A stretch of 64,000 nt of DNA from [Ruminococcus] lactaris ATCC 29176. Its GTDB lineage: Bacteria > Bacillota > Clostridia > Lachnospirales > Lachnospiraceae. This document shows, piece by piece, positions 8,108 through 15,327 of the stretch; position 1 is the stretch's first letter, and the number at the start of each line of letters is the position of its first letter. The notes beneath the pieces are model-generated. The model ran no database searches. It saw nothing but the letters and a program-made list of their open reading frames with translations, and was not told where the DNA came from. The translations under genes and the position numbers were made by a program. Location: assembly GCF_025152405.1 (NCBI RefSeq), contig NZ_CP102292.1, positions 2,666,001 through 2,730,000 on the forward strand, written 5' to 3'.

Positions 8108-9548
8108 CTATATCACGTCCTTTCTCTACCTGCTGTTCCAGTTCAGCAATTCGGTGTTCTGTTTCAGTAATAAACTGTTTTCGCTGTTCAGCTTCTGTGC
8201 CAATATCTGCCATTGCTGATTTTCGTTTTCCAAAAGTTCTATCTTCGTTTTCTGTTCTTCCATCTTGGAAAGTAGTTCCTCGGTATTTGGCAAAATGTTG
8301 AGCAGCTCGGATAACTCGCTGTTTAATTTTTGCAATTTCTGATTCTGTTCCTGCATAAGAGAGAGTTGGGTGTCCCGGTTCTGCATTTCCAGAAGCATTT
8401 CTGCCATTAAGGTCTGCTGTTCTTCGATTTGCCCAATCATGGACTCCATTAAGGGTATAATTTCCCGGCTTTCTTCTAATGTCATTTAATCGCTCCTTCC
8501 ATAATGATAATGCACCTGATACTTTCCCAAAGGTGTCCAGTATCTTTTGCAATAACGTGTTTTGTTGTTTTATGATTTGATTTTCCGCTACTTTCCACGA
8601 ACCTTTTATTTCCTGCCCGGCAAGAAACTTTTGTTCAATCTTTCTTGCGTCAGCACCTTCATGGATGGTAGGAATCTGGAGTTTTCCCTGCTTTTCGTAA
8701 GAACGGTGATCGACCTGATTATGCAAAGGCAGATGTTCATTACACACCTTTGCCCACTCGCTCCGCCACAGTTCACAGTTTTTTGGATTGTTCCATCCCG
8801 TAGCATCGGTCAGTACCCGTTTCCATTGCAGGCGGTTTCTTGCACCAATCTTCTGGATTCCGTTTTCATCTAATACAGGGATACGGATTCCATGACGGTC
8901 AGGGTTTTTCTTATCCTGCCACCAGTTCGGATGGGATTCATCAATCACGATATTTCCGCTTTTATCTCTGACAAAATCCCAATCTTTGACTTCTTTCTTC
9001 CCCCAAGAATGATCCGGGTTAAAAGGGCGCATTGTCAGAAGCAGATGGACATGAGGATTGCCATCCCCTTTGTCGTGGATACTCCAATCAGCACACATTC
9101 CCTTATCCACAAATGTTTTTTTGATATAGTCGGCTGTATATTGAATCTGTTCCTGTCTGCTCCATTCTTTGGGGAGGGCAAATTCAAATGACCTGCCAAG
9201 TTGGGCATCTGCACTTTTTTCAATCTTCAATACCTCATTCCATAACCGTTGTTTCTGAAATGTGATTTTAAATTTTTCTAAAGCAGCTTCTTTATCTTCT
9301 GACCTTTTGTATCGGACAGATTTTTGAAAGCGTTTTATATTTTCTTCTGGTACTATCTGCCATTCAGGAGGTGCGTTTTCGCACATCATCAGACTGGTGT
9401 AGACCACTTCTTTTTTAGAAGTGTAATAACTGATTCGCCCGGTTTCCTCGTTTTTCATCACATCCCCATTGAGATATGCGGAAGCGGAGATAACAGATTT
9501 CCCTTTACTTCGTCCGACTATTTTGATTGTGTAATGAAAAATCGCCAT
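7827..9548 (-). CDS. mobA: MobA/MobL family relaxase
   Basis: 573 aa from the ATG at 9548, preceded by AAAGGGGG; the upstream in-frame ATG at 9596 has no ribosome site. The protein opens MAIFHYTIKIVGRSKGKSV, typical of MobA/MobL (MOBQ) relaxases. The metal-binding motif is in DGNPHVHLLLTMRPF, after a catalytic N-terminal region with SASAYLNGD. The enzyme nicks the transferred strand at oriT, stays bound to its 5' end and pilots it through a conjugation pore supplied by a helper element. The last ~220 residues are charged coiled coil and overlap two other genes in a second frame. No type IV secretion genes are present, so the element is mobilizable only. Confidence 0.88.
   Translation of the reverse strand: MAIFHYTIKIVGRSKGKSVISASAYLNGDVMKNEETGRISYYTSKKEVVYTSLMMCENAPPEWQIVPEENIKRFQKSVRYKRSEDKEAALEKFKITFQKQRLWNEVLKIEKSADAQLGRSFEFALPKEWSRQEQIQYTADYIKKTFVDKGMCADWSIHDKGDGNPHVHLLLTMRPFNPDHSWGKKEVKDWDFVRDKSGNIVIDESHPNWWQDKKNPDRHGIRIPVLDENGIQKIGARNRLQWKRVLTDATGWNNPKNCELWRSEWAKVCNEHLPLHNQVDHRSYEKQGKLQIPTIHEGADARKIEQKFLAGQEIKGSWKVAENQIIKQQNTLLQKILDTFGKVSGALSLWKERLNDIRRKPGNYTLNGVHDWANRRTADLNGRNASGNAEPGHPTLSYAGTESEIAKIKQRVIRAAQHFAKYRGTTFQDGRTENEDRTFGKRKSAMADIGTEAEQRKQFITETEHRIAELEQQVEKGRDIDERIQRIKERRTVGRTSALDRGDTRRVGTERPAYRGTEDAAQRISDLEREIKQREQSREYSSIKERLEAGRQSIAEREREAAKRKRHDRGMSR
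8126..8485 (-). CDS. Coiled-coil protein nested inside the relaxase gene
   Basis: 119 aa, almost wholly coiled coil (repeated LLEMQ, QNQKLQKLNSELSELL, ELLENENQQW). It lies entirely inside the relaxase gene in the +1 frame relative to it, the same frame as the membrane protein that starts 18 nt after its stop. A strong Shine-Dalgarno (GGAAGGAG, 7 nt spacing) precedes its ATG, inside relaxase codons, which argues against chance. It may be a mobilization accessory. No family assigned. Confidence 0.55.
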   Translation of the reverse strand: MTLEESREIIPLMESMIGQIEEQQTLMAEMLLEMQNRDTQLSLMQEQNQKLQKLNSELSELLNILPNTEELLSKMEEQKTKIELLENENQQWQILAQKLNSENSLLLKQNTELLNWNSR

Positions 9549-9632
9549 GTCTGGATTCCCCCTTTCTGCACATCCGGCATAGATTTCCGGCAACATTGCT
9601 TTCAGTTTTAGAAAAAGCAGTATTGCCGGAAC

Positions 9633-9717
9633 GCCCTCTGCGTAAGAGTGCCCTGCGCATAGCAGCCTGCATGGAATGCGCCCCTCTGGCGAAGAGTGCC
9701 TCCTGCGGCATGAGCAG
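9633..9717. repeat. Two degenerate ~35-bp direct repeats before the relaxase
   Basis: Copies at about 9633-9665 and 9680-9717 share GCCC(C)TCTG, AAGAGTGCC and CTGCG-GCA/CAT-AGCAG blocks. The stretch is markedly GC-rich against its neighbours. It lies between the oriT candidate and the relaxase start and may bind a mobilization protein. Confidence 0.4.
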
Positions 9718-9773
9718 GTCTGGCTGAAAGCCCCGCCGACGGAACGAGCCCGGCAAGCGTGAGCGAAGACCGG

Positions 9774-9830
9774 TTGCCACTTGTGGCAAACTTATTGGGA
9801 CGACCTCTGGTTGTCCATAAGTGCGCCCTT
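9774..9830. other. Predicted oriT of the mobilizable element
   Basis: Three parts in order: a perfect palindrome TTGCCAC-TT-GTGGCAA (9774-9789); an inverted repeat GGACGACC / GGTTGTCC with 3-nt loop (9798-9816; one G-T pair); then ATAAGTGCGCCCTT (9817-9830). The inverted repeat followed by TGCGCCCT matches the known nick-region layout of RSF1010/R1162-type (MOBQ) origins. It lies about 230 nt upstream of the relaxase start, the usual place. Confidence 0.65.
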
Positions 9831-9878
9831 CATGAAAAAGCAATGAAGGGAATGAAAAACTCATCCCCCCCCCCGCCA

Positions 9879-10193
9879 TTACACTTCCTCCATATCGGTA
9901 TGTGTTTCTTTCTGCATTGCCTTTGAAAAAAATTTCCCATTGGCTTCCTGCTTTTTCAGAAAACCAATCAGCTTTGGGATGTCCTCTTCCTCGATAGGCG
10001 CACCGAGAACGGATTCCACCGCACCGCCAACCTGACAGAGCCTATGGGTTCGTTTTTTACTTTCTTCGGCTTTCTTTCGTTTCAGAAGTTCTTTCTTCTG
10101 TGCTGCATATCGTTTTGCTTTTTCAAGGCTTTCCTGTTCCTTCTTTTCCATTTCAAGCATTCGTTCTTCATAACTTTTTGTTGATTTTGCCAT
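9879..10193 (-). CDS. DUF3847 family protein
   Basis: 104 aa, strongly basic. Residues 1-50 are a Lys/Glu-rich helix (KSYEERMLEMEKKEQESLEK...), followed by RTHRLCQVGGAVESVLG and DIPKLIGFLKKQE. I recognise DUF3847, regularly found before MobA/MobL relaxase genes in gut Firmicutes elements. Size, charge and position next to oriT suggest a relaxosome accessory that binds oriT, in the role of MobC; that is inference. Confidence 0.7.
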   Translation of the reverse strand: MAKSTKSYEERMLEMEKKEQESLEKAKRYAAQKKELLKRKKAEESKKRTHRLCQVGGAVESVLGAPIEEEDIPKLIGFLKKQEANGKFFSKAMQKETHTDMEEV

Positions 10194-10308
10194 GATTACA
10201 TTCCCCTTTCTTTTACAAACATAAGTTCTCGGTTGCGTATCAGAAGAAGCACATGGTATAATCTTCTTGCGTGTAGGTATATCATGGCTTCGGTCTGATA
10301 GAACCTTT

Positions 10309-10337
10309 GGCGGTTTCTTTGGAAGCCGCCTTTTTAA
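10309..10337 (+). terminator. Hairpin with T tract at the excisionase stop codon
   Basis: GGCGGTTTC-TTT-GGAAGCCGCC followed by TTTTT on the plus strand. No plus-strand gene is upstream, so it may block antisense reading of the xis region or, as a hairpin, stabilise the xis mRNA end. Confidence 0.45.
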
Positions 10338-10564
10338 TTTGCCGCAGTTCTTGTTACGGCTTTTACATTTCCTCTATCCCTCAAATCACGACCTTCATTC
10401 GCTTCCATAAACATTTCCAGAATATCGGTTTTAATCAGGACTTTGCGACCAACCTTTAATACTGGAAGTTTCTTCCATTCTACAAGCTGTCTTAAGGTGT
10501 TTCTGCCGATTCCCGTATAGTCAGCAGCTTCTTCGATGGATAATGCAATTTTTCTTTGCGTCAT
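10334..10564 (-). CDS. xis: Excisionase-type HTH protein
   Basis: 76 aa, a winged helix-turn-helix of the excisionase (Tn916 Xis/MerR-like) group: LSIEEAADYTGIGRNTLRQL followed by LPVLKVGRKVLIKTDILEMF, in which the wing GRKVLI reads the backbone. It would direct the integrase towards excision. GGAGGTGATTAT precedes the ATG. It has its own consensus promoter with an operator-like palindrome just after it, and diverges from the XRE gene. Confidence 0.8.
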   Translation of the reverse strand: MTQRKIALSIEEAADYTGIGRNTLRQLVEWKKLPVLKVGRKVLIKTDILEMFMEANEGRDLRDRGNVKAVTRTAAN

Positions 10565-10583
10565 ATAATCACCTCCTTATAAA

Positions 10584-10596
10584 TTGCATTATGCAA
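10584..10596. promoter_or_regulatory. Operator candidate TTGCA-N3-TGCAA, xis side
   Basis: Perfect palindrome TTGCATTATGCAA (with a further A/T pair on each side) in the 5' untranslated region of xis. Same half-sites and spacing as the copy at 10670-10682. Likely bound by the adjacent XRE protein. Confidence 0.6.
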
Positions 10597-10609
10597 TTCT
10601 TGTGATGTA

Positions 10610-10638
10610 AGTATATCCTTTTCATATCTTTTTGTCAA
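10610..10638 (-). promoter_or_regulatory. xis promoter
   Basis: On the minus strand TTGACA (10638-10633), 17 nt, TATACT (10615-10610). A near-perfect sigma-A promoter pointing into xis. The operator lies about 13 nt downstream of the -10 box, in roadblock position. Confidence 0.7.
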
Positions 10639-10669
10639 GCGTTACGAAATATTAAAAATAATTTTTAAG

Positions 10670-10682
10670 TTGCATATTGCAA
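10670..10682. promoter_or_regulatory. Operator candidate TTGCA-N3-TGCAA, xre side
   Basis: TTGCATATTGCAA overlaps the -35 box of the XRE promoter, consistent with negative autoregulation. Confidence 0.6.
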
Positions 10683-10705
10683 TTACAGAAAAACAATGCT
10701 ATAAT
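10677..10705 (+). promoter_or_regulatory. XRE regulator promoter
   Basis: TTGCAA (10677-10682), exactly 17 nt, TATAAT (10700-10705). Start codon at 10736 follows AAAGGAGG. Confidence 0.65.
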
Positions 10706-10735
10706 TCATACATACCGAAAAAGGAGGCAGTCAGC

Positions 10736-11365
10736 ATGAAAGATAAAGAACTACGCAAGCTGATAGGCAGCAGAGTAAAACAGCGCCGTCTGGAATTGAA
10801 TCTGACACAGCCTTATGTCGCAGAAAAGATGGGTGTTACCGCTTCTACAATCCTGCGTTATGAGAATGGTTCGATTGACAATACGAAAAAAATGGTGCTG
10901 GAAGGTCTTTCGGAAGCACTCCATGTATCTGTGGAATGGCTCAAAGGGGAAACAGATGAATATGAAACCGACATTACGGATAAGAGAGAGTTACAGATTC
11001 GTGATGCGATGGGAGATATTCTGGAACAGTTACCGCTTGCCCTTACCAAAGAAGAAGATGCTTTTTCAAAAGATTTATTACTGCTGATGTTAAAACAATA
11101 TGGTCTGTTTTTGGATTCCTTCCAGTTCGCCTGCAAAAACTTCAAGGGGAATGCTGGTCAGACGGATATTGCCAAAACAATAGGGTTTGAATCGAATGAT
11201 GAATATAATGAGATTATGTTCTTAAGGGAAATCACTCACACCATCAATGCTTTTAATGAGATGGCAGACGTTGTAAGGCTCTATTCCAAGAAACCAAAAA
11301 CAGCAGAACAAAGGCTTGCAAATCTTTTATCAGAAGTCTTATACGAAGATTCCGAATCGGTATAG
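10736..11365 (+). CDS. XRE family transcriptional regulator of the mobilizable element
   Basis: 209 aa from the ATG after AAAGGAGGCAG; a longer reading frame from 10670 would start inside the operator and is unlikely. Residues ~4-65 are an HTH_3 domain (IGSRVKQRRLELNLTQPYVAEKMGVTASTILRYENG). The rest is helical without a peptidase (SHHIR) motif, so it should be inducer- or partner-controlled rather than LexA-like. It most likely represses xis and itself through the two TTGCA-N3-TGCAA sites, holding the element in the integrated state. Confidence 0.8.
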   Translation: MKDKELRKLIGSRVKQRRLELNLTQPYVAEKMGVTASTILRYENGSIDNTKKMVLEGLSEALHVSVEWLKGETDEYETDITDKRELQIRDAMGDILEQLPLALTKEEDAFSKDLLLLMLKQYGLFLDSFQFACKNFKGNAGQTDIAKTIGFESNDEYNEIMFLREITHTINAFNEMADVVRLYSKKPKTAEQRLANLLSEVLYEDSESV

Positions 11366-11368
11366 TAA

Positions 11369-11427
11369 GACAACCGGAGTTATGATATACTTACACGCAC
11401 GAAGCATTTCATCAGTTCCGATTGTCT
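11369..11427 (+). promoter_or_regulatory. Inverted repeat in the integrase leader
   Basis: AGACAACCGGAG (11369-11380) and TTCCGATTGTCT (about 11414-11425) pair at 10 of 12 positions and enclose TATACT-like sequence. It lies between the XRE stop and the integrase start and could be an operator or an mRNA hairpin. Confidence 0.35.
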
Positions 11428-11451
11428 AATATCGAAAGGAGACATACGATT

Positions 11452-12747
11452 ATGGCAAAAGGATCTGTAAGAAAAAAAGGAAAGAAATGGTACTACCGCT
11501 TCTATGTAGAGGACGCAAGCGGCAATCTTGTTCAGAAAGAATGCGTTGGAACAGAAAGCAAAAGTGAAACTGAAAAGCTGCTCCGTCAGGCAATGGATGA
11601 TTATGAGAAAAAGAAATTTGTTGCCAAAGCGGAAAATCTCACAGTCGGACAGCTTTTGGATGTGTGGGCAGAGGAGGAATTAAAAACAGGTACGCTCAGC
11701 AATGGTACGGTGGAGAATTACCTCGGAACAATCCGAAATATCAAGAAACACCCATTGGCAGAACGGAAACTGAAAAATGTAACCTCTGAACATTTGCAAT
11801 CCTTCTTCGATTTGCTTTCCTTCGGGGGAGTTCATCCCGACGGAAAAGAGAGAAAGGGTTACAGCAAAGATTATATCCATTCTTTTTCCGCAGTCATGCA
11901 GCAGTCCTTCCGTTTTGCAGTATTTCCAAAGCAGTATATTACGTTCAATCCCATGCAGTATATTAAACTGCGGTATCAGACGGATGAAGTGGATTTGTTT
12001 TCCGATGAGGATATGGACGGAAATGTCCAACCAATTTCACGAGAAGATTATGAAAGATTGCTTGCTTATCTGCAAAAAAAGAACCCAGCCGCAATACTTC
12101 CAATCCAGATAGCCTATTATGCCGGGCTTCGTATTGGAGAAGCCTGCGGTTTGGCATGGCAGGACGTAAATCTGGAAGAACAATGCCTTACCATAAGACG
12201 CAGCATCCGATATGATGGCTCAAAGCGCAAATATATCATCGGACCAACCAAGCGGAAAAAAGTAAGGGTTGTTGATTTTGGAGATACACTGGTAGAGATT
12301 TTCCGTAATGCCCGGAAAGAGCAGTTAAAAAATCGAATGCAGTACGGAGAACTTTATCACACGAACTACTACAAAGAGGTCAAAGAGAAAAACAGAGTGT
12401 ACTACGAATATTATTGTTTAGACAGAACAGAGGAAGTCCCGACAGATTATAAAGAAATTTCTTTCGTCTGTTTAAGACCGGATGGTTGTTTGGAACTTCC
12501 AACTACTTTGGGGACTGTTTGCAGAAAGGTGGCAAAAACATTAGAGGGATTTGAAGGCTTTCATTTCCACCAGTTACGTCACACCTATACAAGCAACCTT
12601 TTAGCAAATGGAGCTGCCCCAAAAGATGTGCAGGAATTGTTGGGACACTCAGATGTCAGTACCACAATGAACGTCTATGCTCACTCCACAAGAGATGCGA
12701 AACGAAAATCAGTTCGGCTTCTTGATAAAGTGGTGGGCAATGACTAA
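11452..12747 (+). CDS. int: Tyrosine site-specific integrase
   Basis: 431 aa from the ATG after AAAGGAG. Residues ~1-50 are an arm-binding (Arm-DNA-bind_4-like) domain KGSVRKKGKKWYYRFYVED, ~60-170 the SAM-like core-binding domain and ~200-425 the catalytic domain. Catalytic residues are visible: Arg in YYAGLRIGEACGL, His-x-x-Arg in FHQLRHTYTSN, His in LLGHSDVSTT and Tyr in MNVYAHST. It cuts and joins the element's attachment sites through a phosphotyrosine. It is the last gene of the element; its end lies next to repeats that match the left end. Confidence 0.9.
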   Translation: MAKGSVRKKGKKWYYRFYVEDASGNLVQKECVGTESKSETEKLLRQAMDDYEKKKFVAKAENLTVGQLLDVWAEEELKTGTLSNGTVENYLGTIRNIKKHPLAERKLKNVTSEHLQSFFDLLSFGGVHPDGKERKGYSKDYIHSFSAVMQQSFRFAVFPKQYITFNPMQYIKLRYQTDEVDLFSDEDMDGNVQPISREDYERLLAYLQKKNPAAILPIQIAYYAGLRIGEACGLAWQDVNLEEQCLTIRRSIRYDGSKRKYIIGPTKRKKVRVVDFGDTLVEIFRNARKEQLKNRMQYGELYHTNYYKEVKEKNRVYYEYYCLDRTEEVPTDYKEISFVCLRPDGCLELPTTLGTVCRKVAKTLEGFEGFHFHQLRHTYTSNLLANGAAPKDVQELLGHSDVSTTMNVYAHSTRDAKRKSVRLLDKVVGND

Positions 12748-12756
12748 AAAATTTCC

Positions 12757-12805
12757 CTTATTTCCCTTGTGATTATCTCATAAGGGCAAAAAGAAGGGAA
12801 ACTAC
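12757..12805. other. Candidate right-end integrase arm sites
   Basis: TTTCCCTTATTTCCCTTGTG and inverted AAGGGC / AAGGGAAAC, matching the set at 3109-3190. Location just past the integrase gene is usual for arm sites. Confidence 0.45.
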
Positions 12806-12872
12806 ATATCATTTCACTAATGGACAGGCGGGAAAGCCTATAAAATGGGGAAAGTTAGAGGAATAATTATAT

Positions 12873-12885
12873 AAATTCCAGTTTG
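12873..12885 (+). repeat. Boundary motif copy 3 (AAATTCCAGTTTG)
   Basis: Part of a 13-bp exact repeat (ATAAATTCCAGTT, 12871-12883) shared with 3001-3013. It separates the mobilizable element from the small membrane-protein gene. Confidence 0.45.
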
Positions 12886-12908
12886 CCAGAGAAAGGTATG
12901 GTGAGCGA

Positions 12909-13118
12909 ATGAGAATATTATACGAACTTTCATGGTTATGGGAGACGCTGGTCATTGTGCTTGCGGCTGCGGCTGTTTGCGTGGTTTGTGCCATGCTAAT
13001 CTGTAAGGCAGTAAAGAAGAACTTCAGCAAAAAAACGGCGGCAGTTATCGGCGCAGCAGCGTTTGCGGGTGCTGTTTTGGCAGTCATTGTGATTGCCCGG
13101 ACTCCGATGCCGCTTTGA
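12909..13118 (+). CDS. Small two-span membrane protein
   Basis: 69 aa with two hydrophobic segments (about residues 10-32 and 42-65) joined by a lysine-rich loop CKAVKKNFSKK. AAAGG lies about 12 nt before the ATG, a weak ribosome site. Not recognised. It sits alone between two motif copies (12873 and 13154). Confidence 0.5.
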   Translation: MRILYELSWLWETLVIVLAAAAVCVVCAMLICKAVKKNFSKKTAAVIGAAAFAGAVLAVIVIARTPMPL

Positions 13119-13153
13119 TTAAACGGGATGCTTGATTGCCTGTGCATAAGTAC

Positions 13154-13166
13154 AACTTCAAGTTTG
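13154..13166 (+). repeat. Boundary motif copy 4 (AACTTCAAGTTTG)
   Basis: Less exact copy of the motif. It leads within 8 nt into the ~100-bp repeat also found at 45862-45956, as copy 8 does. Confidence 0.4.
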
Positions 13167-13173
13167 TGAAATT

Positions 13174-13288
13174 ATAGAGTGTATGGATTCCAAATTCCAT
13201 ATGCTCTTTTTCTTTACTTAATTTCAGAAAAAATGCAGAAATCTAATGTTACGAGTTTTTTACGAGTGGCATTAAAAAAAACTCGCAA
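13174..13288 (+). repeat. Array-end repeat, left copy
   Basis: Begins ATAGAGTGTATGGATTC and ends ATTAAAAAAAACTCGCAA, with an internal ACGAGTTTTTTACGAGTGG. The copy at 45862-45956 is clearly homologous but lacks about 20 nt in the middle. Both follow an AACTTCC-type motif and both are followed, at different distances, by sequence from the same integrase gene. It may be an attachment region. Confidence 0.65.
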
Positions 13289-13311
13289 TAAATCTATCGT
13301 TCTCATGCTCT

Positions 13312-14073
13312 TTACGACTTGGTGAGCTGCTTGGTCTTACCTGGGATTGTGTAGATATCTCTCCTGAGGCAATTGAAGAAAATCGTTCATATGTCTTCAT
13401 CAATAAAGAATCACAGCGTATAAGAAAAGAATCTTTGGACGCACTGGATGGAAAAGATGTGTTGCTGGTATTCCCGACAAATCATAAGAAGAATTCTACG
13501 GTACGTATTCTGAAAACACCGAAAACAGAAAGCCGTGTGCGTAAGATATTCTTACCGAAGAGTGTCGCTAATATGCTGGTAGACTGGAAAGCTGAGCAGG
13601 ATGAAATGAAAGAAATCCTGGGTGATGAATATATGGATTATAACCTGGTTATGGCAAGTACCTTTGGTCTGCCTCTAGGCGATGGAGCAATCCGTGGTCC
13701 TTTAAAGAAACTGATCGAGGACTATAATCTCCCACCGGTTGTATTTCACAGTTTCCGTCATAGTAGTGTTACTTATAAGCTGAAATTGAATGGTGGAGAC
13801 ATCAAAGCGGTACAGGGTAATTCCGGCCATGCTCAGGTCAATATGGTTACAGATGTGTACTCTCATATTCTGGATGATGACCGAAGGAAAAATGCAGAGC
13901 TTTTTGAAGAAGCATTTTATGAGAAAAAGAATCTGGATCCACAGATGCATGTACAGCAGGAAAATAATAATGCACCTGTTGCTGATGAAGTCGATCCGGA
14001 ACTTTTGGCAAAAGTATTGGCTAATCCAGAGATGCGGGCATTACTCAATTCGCTGGCGAAGACGATGAAGTAA
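13312..14073 (+). pseudogene. Truncated tyrosine integrase, catalytic part
   Basis: The frame is open from about 13312 (GELLGLTWDCVDISPEAIEE) to the stop at 14073. The Arg of the catalytic domain would lie just before the break; FHSFRHSSVTY (His-x-x-Arg), NSGHAQVNMVTDVYSHI (His and Tyr) remain. The N-terminal arm- and core-binding domains are gone, replaced by the array-end repeat. It should be inactive. The last part is duplicated nearly exactly at 47359-47443, and diverged tails of the same kind occur at 19165-19237 and 25706-25775. Confidence 0.8.
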
Positions 14074-14160
14074 TGAAAAATAGTGAAAAAATAGTGTAAT
14101 TTTAGTGGAAAAACAATTCATAAAACGATATAATATATGGATGAAATGGAGGTGGATCAT

Positions 14161-15261
14161 GTGATTAAGGTTACGCTAACAAATGAAATTTTAAAAAGAA
14201 TATCGGAAATAGACGAAAAGCGTTTTTCTCTTAGTACGATAGAAATGACACCTGTTATAAAAAACAGACTTAGAAAAAACTCTAAGAAAAAAAGTTCCTA
14301 TGCTTCTAATAAGATTGAAGGAAATCCATTAACTGAAAAACAGGCAAATGAAGCTATTGATAGTGATCCTCACAAACATTTTTTAAAGCCAGAACAGGAA
14401 GTTCGTAATTACTTTTTGGCTTTAAATTTTTTAGAAGAAAAACTGAAAAAGAAAGAAGCTTTTTCAAAAGAAATGATTTTAGAAGTGCAGGCAATGGTTG
14501 AAAAAGGTGCGTCAAAAGAAAAGATAGGATTAAGAGGCCCTATGCCGCCTGGAATGTTATTTGCAGTATATGATTCCGAAACAGGCACAGCGGAATATAT
14601 TCCACCAGAGTATATTGATATTCCAGACTTGTTGGATGAACTTGTTGAATATGTAAATACTACAGATGATCATCCGCTGATTATTGCTGCTGTAGTTCAT
14701 TATCAATTGGTTACCATTCATCCTTTTGAAGATGGAAATGGAAGAACCGCCAGATTAATGTCAGGCTATATTCTTGATTATTATGGATATGGTTTTAATG
14801 GAATAGGTTCCCTGGAAGAATATTTTGCCTATGATCCAGATGAGTATTATGCATCACTGCAAATGGGGTTACCGACGTTATATTATTCAGGAAGAGAAAA
14901 CCCTCCTCATCCGGAAATTTGGATCAATTATTTTTTGCGGATGATGGAATTGTATTCTAAAAAGGTATATGAATTATCAAAAACATCCGAAAACGACGAG
15001 TTAGATGGAAGTCTATCTTATTTAAATGCAAAAGAAAAAGAATTCTTAGCATTTCTGTTAAAAAAGCGACTATATGAGTTTACACCAATTGAAGTAAGCA
15101 AAATGCTTGGTGTAACCAACAAAACGATTATTAATCGATGTGCAAAGTTGGTAAATAATGGTTTGTTAATTCCAATCATTGTAAAGACACGAGTCCGATC
15201 TTATCGGTTAAGTGATTTTTCAAAGACAAATGAGAAAAAGATTTTGAAAAAAATATCGTAA
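14161..15261 (+). CDS. Fic family protein (class II)
   Basis: 366 aa from the GTG at 14161, chosen because GGAGGTGG lies 6 nt upstream; ATGs at 14137 and 14146 lack a ribosome site. The Fic motif HPFEDGNGRTAR starts at His187. An N-terminal inhibitory motif S-N-K-I-E-G (Glu53) marks class II, self-inhibited Fic enzymes. Residues ~290-360 form a winged helix (FTPIEVSKMLGVTNKTIINR). The enzyme would AMPylate a protein hydroxyl; the target is unknown. It lies between an integrase remnant and an IS, and no partner antitoxin gene is needed in this class. Confidence 0.85.
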   Translation: MIKVTLTNEILKRISEIDEKRFSLSTIEMTPVIKNRLRKNSKKKSSYASNKIEGNPLTEKQANEAIDSDPHKHFLKPEQEVRNYFLALNFLEEKLKKKEAFSKEMILEVQAMVEKGASKEKIGLRGPMPPGMLFAVYDSETGTAEYIPPEYIDIPDLLDELVEYVNTTDDHPLIIAAVVHYQLVTIHPFEDGNGRTARLMSGYILDYYGYGFNGIGSLEEYFAYDPDEYYASLQMGLPTLYYSGRENPPHPEIWINYFLRMMELYSKKVYELSKTSENDELDGSLSYLNAKEKEFLAFLLKKRLYEFTPIEVSKMLGVTNKTIINRCAKLVNNGLLIPIIVKTRVRSYRLSDFSKTNEKKILKKIS

Positions 15262-15286
15262 TAAAATATAAAATTTGCCAGTCAAA

Positions 15287-15316
15287 AACGCATGGACAAA
15301 CCGTCTCGTATGCGTT
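15287..15316 (+). terminator. Hairpin after the Fic gene
   Basis: AACGCAT / ATGCGTT (15287-15293, 15310-15316) with a 16-nt loop, 26 nt after the Fic stop. No clear T run, so termination is uncertain. Confidence 0.3.
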
Positions 15317-15327
15317 ATATTCCCATC

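Noticed and set aside
9505-9879. Minus-strand reading frame across the oriT region
   Set aside because: Arginine/proline-rich composition follows the GC-rich repeats; no ribosome site, and it overlaps the oriT and relaxase start.
10670-10735. Longer N-terminus for the XRE regulator
   Set aside because: It would start inside the operator and promoter; the ATG at 10736 has a perfect ribosome site.
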